The position numbers and the translations under genes are program-made. Source: Leptodontidium sp. MPI-SDFR-AT-0119 (lineage: Eukaryota; Ascomycota; Leotiomycetes; Helotiales; Leptodontidiaceae). From it: a stretch of 64,000 bases of DNA. Below the pieces are notes generated by a model. That model did no database searches. It saw nothing but the letters and a program-made list of their open reading frames with translations, and was not told the DNA's origin. The stretch is from NCBI GenBank assembly GCA_020726505.1, contig JAHLEZ010000033.1, forward strand, positions 556,078 to 620,077. Reading direction: 5' to 3'. Positions 56,806 through 64,000 of this stretch are shown here, in pieces; position 1 is the stretch's first letter; each line of letters starts with the position of its first letter.

Positions 56806-58575
56806 CTATTCATCATAGCAACCCTTAGTCTCGAGCTCCGCGCCTTTCTCAAGCAGCAGCTTAACGACCGCCTCGTGCCCATTCCCTGCAGCATATAACA
56901 GCGGCGTCCGTCCATAGCGATCCTCGGTCTCGAGCTTCGCGCCTTTCTCGAGTAGTAGCTTGACGACCGCCTCGTGCCTATACCTTGCAGCCCATGCCAG
57001 CGGCGTTCGACCATCGCGATCCTTAGTCTCGAGCTCCGCGCTTTTCTCGAGTAGTAGCTTAACGACCGCCTCGTGCCCGTTCCTTGTAGCCCATAATAGC
57101 GGCGTCCGTTCATCATAGCCAGCCTTAGTCTCGAGCTCCGCGCCTTTCTCAAGCAACAGCTTAACAACTGCCTCGTGCCCATTCCCTGCAGCATATAACA
57201 GCGGCGTCCGTCCATAGCAATCCTTGGTCTCGAGCTTCGCGCCTTTCTCGAGTAGTAGCTTGACGACCGCCTCGTGCCTATATATTACAGCCCATGCGAG
57301 CGGCGCCCGTCCATAGCCATCCTCGGTCTCGAGCTTCGCGCCTCTCTCGAGCAGCAGCTTGATGACCGCCTCGTGCCCATACCTTGCAGCCCATGATAGT
57401 GGCGTTCGACCATCGCGATTCTTAGTCTCGAGCGCCGCGCCTCTCTCGAGCAGCAGCTTGACGACCGCCTCGTGGCCCTCTTGTACAGCCCACTCGTGTC
57501 CAGTATTCATTGCGCACTTAAGTACTTCAACAGGAAGTTTTTCTAATTTCCCTAAGAACTCTGGCAATGTCCAGTTGAAGAAACGGCGAGTATTTAACTC
57601 ATTAAAGTTAAGTAAGAATGAAGCAGTGTTGAAAATAACATCTTGAAGATCCTTTCCATAGTCTGCTTTCAGAAGACTAGTGTCATAGGTATCTGAAGAT
57701 ATGCCTAGTAAGGCATAAATTTTATCTCGGGGGTCAGTCGCTTCGCTGTTGCGGAATTTACCCAGCATTGTATAAAGATCCCGCTTTTTAGCCCACCATG
57801 AGCTATCCCGAGGAGAACCTGGCATGATATCCATGATAGATTGGCAGTGTAGGTCTGGGGTGATCTCTAGTAAAGATGGCATAAGAGCGAAGATACTTGC
57901 TGAAACAGATTTGCTACCGCAAACGATGTCGGCGGCTCGGGCGTTACCAGCTTCTTGTATTACCCAGACTCTCTTAAACCAGTTTCGATGAAGGAGCGAC
58001 TGTAGGCCTTCGACCAGAAGGCCCCTCTGGTCAAGCCTCAGATCGTGTATCACTGCTAACCAGGTATCGACCCACTGCTTGTGTGAAATTTCCTGGCGGT
58101 GCTGGTCATCAGAGTGGTGTTTAGCACTCTCTTCCTCTAGCTGCTTCATATAATTCATAACATAGTCTGTAGCATACGTAGCCTCGCCTAACCAGATGAT
58201 TACTCGTTCAGCCTTGCTATAAATAGATCCCATCTGCTGAACTTGTTGTCCTTGTTCATTCTTATCGCTCTGATTGATAGAAAGGGCATCGACCCAAAGG
58301 ACCCGGTCTTTTTCTCGGTAACGGAGATCCCGAAGTGCAAGATATACATTTTTAGTGACTGTCATCTTTCGGTGATTGATGATTAAATCACATGGTCTAG
58401 ATGTACTGCCCCATGTGTAAGATAAAGCCGCATAATTGCTGATATCCTCTGATGAGGGGATCTTTGACTCAAAAAGCTGACACCGAATAGGGTCGTCGTC
58501 GTGGCCTTTGAGCACTCGGAGAAGGCGAAAGGCAGGCCCTTCAAGACTGATTGGCTTATACTCGAAATCAGGCAT
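56806..58575 (-). CDS. HET-domain protein with ankyrin repeats
   Basis: This 589-residue single-exon protein has a HET domain at about residues 45-215: NYAALSYTWGS, VLWVDALSINQSDKNEQ, QMGSIYSKAERVIIWLG, NWFKRVWVIQEAG. DPRDKIYALLGIS follows. HET domains trigger incompatibility and cell death in filamentous fungi. From about residue 360 come seven and a half ankyrin repeats of 33 residues that are nearly identical (HEAVVKLLLEKGA core) and arranged as a three-unit pattern repeated twice. The array ends at a TAG within a unit. Just beyond it the frame can still be read as a further ankyrin unit with another stop and a shifted end, so the array was once longer. The start (MPDFEYKPISLEG) fits the family. 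The combination is a plausible non-self sensor (ankyrin) with a death effector (HET). Confidence 0.9.
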   Translation of the reverse strand: MPDFEYKPISLEGPAFRLLRVLKGHDDDPIRCQLFESKIPSSEDISNYAALSYTWGSTSRPCDLIINHRKMTVTKNVYLALRDLRYREKDRVLWVDALSINQSDKNEQGQQVQQMGSIYSKAERVIIWLGEATYATDYVMNYMKQLEEESAKHHSDDQHRQEISHKQWVDTWLAVIHDLRLDQRGLLVEGLQSLLHRNWFKRVWVIQEAGNARAADIVCGSKSVSASIFALMPSLLEITPDLHCQSIMDIMPGSPRDSSWWAKKRDLYTMLGKFRNSEATDPRDKIYALLGISSDTYDTSLLKADYGKDLQDVIFNTASFLLNFNELNTRRFFNWTLPEFLGKLEKLPVEVLKCAMNTGHEWAVQEGHEAVVKLLLERGAALETKNRDGRTPLSWAARYGHEAVIKLLLERGAKLETEDGYGRAPLAWAVIYRHEAVVKLLLEKGAKLETKDCYGRTPLLYAAGNGHEAVVKLLLEKGAELETKAGYDERTPLLWATRNGHEAVVKLLLEKSAELETKDRDGRTPLAWAARYRHEAVVKLLLEKGAKLETEDRYGRTPLLYAAGNGHEAVVKLLLEKGAELETKGCYDE

Positions 58576-58837
58576 TTTTAGTGCTTAGAAGTTAGAACTG
58601 AGACATATAAAGAGATATCCCATAGAGTTGTGAGAGTTGAAGTTGGTTAATAGTCGGTGAGCTCCATTTCTCAGGGTCGCTTATATGCATATGTGCGCTG
58701 GCTAAGTATGCACGTGACATGACACGAGCTGGTTCGTTGGTGCCTATCAATACGAGCCTTTCATCAGTTCTACTACCTAATTGGTCGGTTTCGCCATCTA
58801 ATTGACCAATTAGATTTTTTCCGAAATTAATTATCCG

Positions 58838-58875
58838 TTCGCCCGCTGAGACATTTCCACCGCTAAGTTAGCAGG
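58838..58875. promoter_or_regulatory. Shared upstream motif (CCGCTGAGACATTTCC)
   Basis: CCGCTGAGACATTTCC followed by CACGCTAGCAG-like DNA occurs here, about 265 bp upstream of the HET-ankyrin start, and at 54743-54774, about 335 bp upstream of the ankyrin start, in the same orientation relative to the genes. It may be a fragment of a dispersed repeat or a shared regulatory piece. Confidence 0.5.
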
Positions 58876-58949
58876 GAATAAAAGGCAGGGGCTGTAATTG
58901 GTTCAAACTGGGTGACGCTCAACCCTCAAGCGAAAACCCACCGATTTGA

Positions 58950-59299
58950 CCTGCTTTCAGTGGAACCTGTTACACGGATATCCCTTCGGGGAGCAGCGTT
59001 CGAGTGACCGCGTATGGTTTTTCTGGCGTCACAGCAACTATTAGCTTCACAGCACCAGCTATCACCCGTGCTCCAGTCTACGCATCCCCCATCGATGGAT
59101 ATGCCTTTGGAGTTGCCGGGCAAAAGTCGGACGCTTCAACCATAGCCGCAGTCACACAATCTTCACCATCTTCCTCTGGCTCAGTCGCACCATCTACCTC
59201 GGCAGCAGGCACAACCTATACAGTATGCCACGCGCCCTCCCTGTACCATATCATTCTAACAAAAATAGGTCTTCCCTTTCCCGGATCAAGAAGTTGATG
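58950..59299 (+). pseudogene. Ser/Thr/Ala-rich orphan coding fragment
   Basis: An open frame without an ATG runs from 58950 to 59299: CYTDIPSGSSVRVTAYGF, TISFTAPAITRAPVYASP and a Ser/Thr/Ala-rich tail. It reads like a piece of a secreted or cell-wall fungal protein: it has no start and the end is abrupt. No splice partner is found upstream. It could also be a fortuitous frame. Confidence 0.35.
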
Positions 59300-59694
59300 C
59301 AGATTGTTCCCTGCTCCAACCTCTGTTCTTCCAGCCTCTGCTCTGCCACCTTCCTCCTCTCGTCTTCCAACCTCTGCTCTTCCAGCCTCCTCCTCTCTTC
59401 TTCCATCCTCTGCTCTTCCAGCCTTCTTCTAACTTCCCCGGCGCGAGTCGCTCTCTTTCCAGACGTGCTTGGACTTGTCTGCGTTCAGCTTCCGCCTGTG
59501 CTAACCTCGCTTGCCCCCGCCTTTCCCGCTCCCGCCTCTCTCGCTCTTCCCTTTCCCTATCTCGCTCCCTCGCGCTCGCCCACTCCCGCTCTCCTGAAGT
59601 TTGTGCCCGATCATCCTCGCCACGTTGAGCGTAAGTGGACAAAATATCTTCAATATCCTCCCCCATACGTCCAGGACTTCCCGAAGAATTGCCA
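59286..59694 (-). pseudogene. Arg/Glu-rich coiled-coil tail, frameshifted
   Basis: The minus strand is open from 59729 (GSGNSSGSPGRMGEDIEDIL, then long RERE stretches). At a CCCC run (59436-59439) the frame that continues the charged heptad pattern changes: LEEQRMEEERRRLEEQRLED lies in the next frame, while the annotated frame turns into an unlikely Trp/Gly/Arg repeat. It adjoins the broken RING gene and is probably its C-terminal tail, since fungal members of that RING family often end in charged low-complexity sequence. Confidence 0.5.
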
Positions 59695-60959
59695 CTACCA
59701 GGGCGTTCGGGATCTGGCACAGGCTTCATGGAACCAGTGAGAACAGGGCAGGACTACAACCTCGATTCCTACGGTCACGTCTCCCATGCAAACACTGCAT
59801 TCTCCTTTGCCTTCTGGACCAAGTTCATTCTCGTCTAGCTTCTTTTTGGGAAGTGCTGAAATTGCATCTGGGGAAGCGGGACCAGGCGCGTTAGAAGTTG
59901 GGTTGCTGTTTCATTAATGTGGATATGATTTGGTCCAAGGCCTGTTGTGTATAGACGCCGTCTCCTGAGCGTGCGTTTGCTGGGTTGGCCATAGCAGCGA
60001 ATAGACCTTGTGGTCCAGGAGGTAAGCCTCTAGCGTGAGGGCCATCTCGTTGACCTGGTGGACCCATTGGGGCGAAGAGAGATCCGATGATTCTGGCAAG
60101 TTGGTCAGGTGGTGCTCTTATACTAACGACATGCAGAGAACGGCCATTAAGGGGGTGGGAGGGGGGATCGTACGTAGCTAGATTAGGTACTGGTGGTGGG
60201 CCTCCCGGTTGCTGGTTTCCATGGAAATCAGCACCTCTCGGCTGTCTGGGAGGAGAACCACCGAATGTGAAGCGTCCTCTAACGATAGTAGGTCCATTTC
60301 CGTCTCCACCTACTCGAAATGTTTGGCCATCAAAACCATTATCCTGAGTGAAGAGAGTATTGGCGCCAGATCTGCCAGCTTGTCCAAGACGGAACTGGGG
60401 TCCCATGATACTACCAAGGATGTTGTGAAAGTCACGCATAACAAAGTCTAGATCTTCGTCATGGGGGTCTCCTTCTCCTCGGGGGCATTCCGAATAGAGA
60501 TCGAGGACTGGAGGTTCTGACTGTTCTGGAGAATAGTACAGAACCTCCTGGTCCATGTGTAATATCCTCCTCAATATCCGCTTCCTCTGGATCGGAATCA
60601 ATCTCGATCGGATTTCGTGACGGGTCGGGGGGAGGGTTAAATTCGCGTTCGGGACGAGGATCACTTTCTGGAGTTACCTGTAAATGCGTTAGACTTTGTC
60701 CATGACTGCTATTCCAAGGAAGACGTACAATCTCTGTGATTTCACCGCCACATCGAGGACATACGAGCCCAGCTTCATCCTGGTACCATTCATGTTCGCA
60801 CTGGTGACAGAATACCACATCTCGTGGACCGGAAGTATCTAGATGCGGTGCCTGGCCGTCAAACCCTCTCGGATGATCGGCCATTGCCTCTCTGGTGCCC
60901 TGGTAGGCTGTCGTCAAACGCTGAACCTGTGCATTTTGACCGATAGGCTGAAGCACCAT
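59695..60959 (-). pseudogene. RING-type E3 ubiquitin ligase (RNF115/126-like), broken
   Basis: The N-terminus (ATG 60959) has a zinc ribbon (FCHQCEHEWYQDEAGLVCPRC). An intron at 60678-60728 (GT...AG, CTAAC branch) restores ITEIVTPESDPR. Then follow DSDPEEADIEEDITHGPGG, a middle part (MRDFHNILGSIMGPQFRLGQ), YTQQALDQIISTLMKQQP and the RING-H2 start CSVCMGD...LPCSHWFHEAC. Breaks: one base missing at the G run 60481-60485; one extra base at 59898-59899, where the family reads QQPTSNAPGPAS; and loss of the last part of the RING, including the final CPxC zinc pair, followed by a stop at 59695. Intact members are ubiquitin ligases with an N-terminal zinc ribbon. As it stands it cannot make a functional RING. 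Confidence 0.8.
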
Positions 60960-61798
60960 TCTGAATATGTTCTAGCTTGGTGAACGCAGATATGTTTTGA
61001 CGCATTCGAGTACAAATAACGTTCACTTGAATTCGCTCATAATAAACAGAATGGCTGTGGTTAAAAGGTCGAAGGATAAGGATTTGAGCGAGAAACCTAA
61101 CGTGGCCGGGGCATAATCCGCAGCCGAGCGATAAGTTAACATAATTGAAAATGAAACTCGCAAACCGCTCATCCTCTTCTAATAGAACTTATCGATCACA
61201 TGTAAGTTTTGAGTTCACTATGCTAATTTCTCTCGTTCTTTTGGAACGCCATACAGCATTGCTCTGAGTCACCTCGTCCCTTCCGTCCAATAACTCACGG
61301 TTCCAAAGACCTCGCTACTCCTAATGTCTCTGCGTAGGACCACCCTCGCCTTTTTGTGTCCTTAGAGTTCCCGATTCGCCACCTTGCAAGCCATTTCACC
61401 GGATGCCAATTAAAGTAGTAATTTCAGATCTCTACCGTTGGCGGTACGTGATCTGCTCGTCAGCACAGCTTATGCTACTAAACCTAAGAACCACTTTAAC
61501 TAAGTTATATTACAACGCCTCTTATTATTAATCAATGCTTAGCCCGAAGACATTCTTCTTAGTTACATTACTAAACACTAACACAAAATAATACATTAAA
61601 AAGAAATATAGCGAAAGCTTAAGCCTTGCCTTATATCAATGACATGTGAGAAGTCCGGAACCCAAGATGATAGATCAAAAGCGCTCGCGAATGCGTGATT
61701 CCTGTGAGACATAGTAGATCAATCTTCTCTTTATACTGGGAGGGCGCAGAAACACCGTTGTAGACTAGTCCTCTGGCACCCAAACTTGGATAAACACA
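60960..61798. other. Intergenic region
   Basis: No frame, RNA gene or repeat is recognised. A locally AT-rich patch (61490-61620) may be a small repeat relic. Confidence 0.5.
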
Positions 61799-63653
61799 CT
61801 ATCGTATAAGTATCCTTCCCAGTGTAGCCTGCCCAGTCCTCAGGAGCTCCATTACATCTCCGTCCATTAGCCCATGAACATACACCTCTCCAATAAACTC
61901 AAATTCCTTCTCTTCTAAGTTATCTTTCCAAAATCGGAGAGCGTACAGCATTTGCCCACCTACTAGAACATGGACTACATCTCCCGTTCTTGCAAGCCAA
62001 GGGACTAATCCCATGTATCCTCCTTCAATCCAAGCGAATTTTCGCCCTTTGCAAGCACTTTCTATCCAGTGCTCTTTAATTCCATCTAGGTATGGAGTCC
62101 AAGGAGTTTCTTCTTGTGAGGCTGTACACTCGCCAGTTCTCTCTGCTCGATTTCCATCTGAGTTCAACCTGACATCCGATATCTTAGTTCGTTCAAATGC
62201 TTCCCGGACCGACTCTCCCGTTTGGATATATTCGGCTTGTTTATTTGGTAGATCGATGTCGCGTATTGACTGAATGTCATAAAATGGATAAGTATAGAGA
62301 ATCTTACCAATCTCAACACTGTGGACGACAAGCCAATTATTTCTGTACTCTAGGAAGATCTCTTGTGCTGAGTTGCCCGATGAGTCAAAACCTAGCCCGC
62401 ATTGTAGTATGGCGTGGCACAAAAGGGTTTTCGTAGACTTGGAAAATGGGCAGGGCCCAGATTTGAATCGAAGGTCAGGGGCCCATGATGGAAGACCTTC
62501 AATTTTAGGTGCTTCGGTTTTATGTATGTTGCCTCTGGAGATCACCGATTCATTCCATGAGAGAAAATCCAGTTGATGACCCCACGGAAGGTTGTGGATA
62601 AGAAATTTTGCTGTATCCACCCAAACGTCGACAACGGACTTATTGTAGTCGATGCTAAAAGCACGGTGCTCAATGTGTGCCATTGCAATAAAGGCATACA
62701 CCAGATCCCGCGGATTGCTCACTTCGTATCCACGAACCCACTCCAGTATCTCGGCCAACCTTCGCGTCGGTGGTAGAAATTGAATATCTTTACGAATTTG
62801 TCGGAATGTGCGCAAATCAATGATATTGAACCACCGACAGGTAGATGGTAGCCTCGCTCGCCGCAGTACCTCCCATATCATCAATATTCCACCTTGGAAA
62901 TCTCCCCACTCCTCCCAATTCTTACCGCAGCACACGATTGCATCAACATCCGGAATAGTAGACTCTTGGACAATCCAAGCGCGTGTCCACCACGGCCGTG
63001 ATAGAAGATGACACATTGCTTCGTGACCTTTGCTTTCAAGTCCACCCCAAGAAGGATTGACAATTGCTGTCATCATTCCCGCGTGCATGTCTTTCCACGA
63101 ATTGTAGGTGTGTTGTCTCCTATCGAAGGGAAATCTCCGCACATTATCTACCACGACAGTGATTTTGGACCATGCTAGCTGACTGTTGTTTTCCTCGGGG
63201 CCCAGCCAAATATATATCAATGCTGCTTTCTGATAGATGTCTCCCATTCTTCTGACCTGTTCATTTTCTCTCTTCGATGTTATCCTGATCGATGCAAATC
63301 GCATCGATCCACAGAGCATGCTTCGAATCTCCAGGAAGAAGATAATGATTCCTTCTCAGTTGCACGAGGGCATCATGCAGGCTCTCTGTGACCCAGAAAT
63401 TTGATGCTTGATCGTAAGTTTCCAAGAATCCCGTATTGGAAAGATAAATAGGTAGTTTGTTCGACTGATCGCCCCAGTGATATGACAAGGCTGTGTACTC
63501 CACTTTGTCCGCATTCGCGGGAGGTACTGCCACCATGGAGCCAACGACATTTTTATCATCTTTTCCTCCTTCTGGGATTGGATGGATATACAGAACACGA
63601 ATAAAGCCAGGCTCTGGAAGAGAGTGGTATTTGAATACTGGTTTTTCAGCCAT
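61799..63653 (-). CDS. HET-domain protein with a one-base frameshift
   Basis: The start is taken at 63653 (MAEKPVFKYHSLPEPGFIRV), which fits HET proteins. An upstream in-frame ATG at 63815 would add 54 residues from a duplicated repeat and almost reach the divergent SET gene. The HET domain reads VEYTALSYHWGD, ALWIDAICIDQDN, then, after a shift of frame, NEQVRRMGDIYQKAALIYIWLGP and RPWWTRAWIVQES. NPRDLVYAFIAMA follows. The C-terminal 300 residues have the usual HET-protein tail with no second domain. The shift is at a run of four T (63264-63267): one base fewer restores IDQDNIEERNEQVRRMGDI, the expected HET sequence. It is therefore a recent pseudogene or an assembly error. The full protein would be about 617 residues. 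Confidence 0.85.
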
Positions 63654-63671
63654 CCCCTCAATTCCCACTGG

Positions 63672-63853
63672 AGAAAGGGGCTCCTGGACCTTAAGTAGTA
63701 GCCAGAATCCACAGACAGCGCCTGTTGCCTGGGTCAGCACGTGATCGGGGGACCTCACCCAATGACATCTCTGCAAGGATCCGAGCCAGGTTCTCCACAG
63801 TGGGACGGATGGCAACAGCGAGTGGCCTCCTCACGCACACACTCTCTCGTCCG
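63672..63853. promoter_or_regulatory. Intergenic region between divergent HET and SET genes (duplicated at 54.6 kb)
   Basis: This 182-bp segment separates the two starts and is repeated at 54568-54750. Being the only spacer between divergent genes, it must contain both promoters or at least their proximal parts. Confidence 0.65.
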
Positions 63854-63858
63854 ATCCT

Positions 63859-64000
63859 ATGGAAAGTTGGCTGAAACAGTCTGGAGTGTCAGGCTTGGAT
63901 GACTTGGAGCTTGCCGACTTCTCGGATACTGGGCGCGGTGTCCGAACGCTACGGCGATTTGAGGAAGGAGAAAAGATTCTCACCATTCCACATGGCGTTC
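63859..64000 (+). CDS. SET-domain protein, N-terminal part (runs off the window)
   Basis: ATG at 63859 opens a frame to the window edge (47 complete codons): MESWLKQSGVSGLDDLELA, then GRGVRTLRRFEEGEKILTIP. The GRGV...F.EGE...IP pattern is the first strand block of the SET domain in the RKM/LSMT-type lysine methyltransferases, where the sequence usually follows an N-terminal 'W(L/F)K..GG' start as here. The fungal proteins of this type methylate ribosomal or other cytosolic proteins. The substrate cannot be told. Only about a tenth of the gene is visible. Confidence 0.8.
   Translation, partial: MESWLKQSGVSGLDDLELADFSDTGRGVRTLRRFEEGEKILTIPHGV

Noticed and set aside
60087..60451. Plus-strand ORFs opposite the RING gene
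   Set aside because: They are shadows of the minus-strand RING gene, which has clear family motifs.

Overview
The window is fungal nuclear DNA, almost certainly from a filamentous ascomycete (Pezizomycotina). The evidence is: 44-75 nt introns with CTAAC-type branch sites; HET-domain, ankyrin, CHAT and caspase-like genes; a DUF6594 membrane protein; fungal Ty1/copia, Ty3/gypsy and hAT families; and decay of the repeats that looks like repeat-induced point mutation (RIP). Conserved Trp and Gln codons in the transposons have become TAG/TAA/TGA, and paired LTRs differ almost only by transitions. The DNA alternates between very AT-rich, gene-free transposon blocks and islands of normal composition carrying intact genes.

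Layout. 1-34.9 kb is a retrotransposon graveyard. It holds a minus-strand copia remnant (1-3.4 kb), then a plus-strand copia element (4092-19542) that has received a complete 7.4-kb Ty3/gypsy element (4885-12332, 5-bp target duplication CCCTT), a small TA-duplicating MITE (17390-17653) and a 578-bp TRIM-like element (18586-19163, duplication TTAAC). A second copia remnant, solo LTRs, an un-mutated chimeric gag/WD40 island (26.4-27.5 kb), a dead DDE transposase and a cluster of tandem repeats follow. 35.0-42.9 kb is the first gene island: a DUF6594 membrane protein, a 79-residue three-exon protein, a caspase-like (C14) protein, and a TPR-CHAT protease convergent with it. 43.0-50.5 kb is another transposon block: pogo-like and hAT relics, LTRs nested in each other, and a second copy of the copia 3' end. 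50.7-64.0 kb is the second gene island: a decayed membrane-protein gene, an ankyrin protein, a hAT-type non-autonomous element, a HET-ankyrin protein, a broken RING E3 ligase, a HET protein with one frameshift, and the start of a SET-domain gene.

How the genes may work together. HET domains are known effectors of fungal non-self recognition and cell death. Ankyrin arrays are typical sensor repeats. C14 and CHAT are both clan-CD cysteine protease folds linked to regulated cell death. Finding them in two small islands between transposon blocks fits a fast-evolving recognition/cell-death region. Functional cooperation is inference. Higher-order repeats in the HET-ankyrin gene and a segment shared upstream of three genes support recent rearrangement here. 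Several apparent frameshifts at 59-63 kb fall at short homopolymers, so some 'breaks' may be assembly errors.
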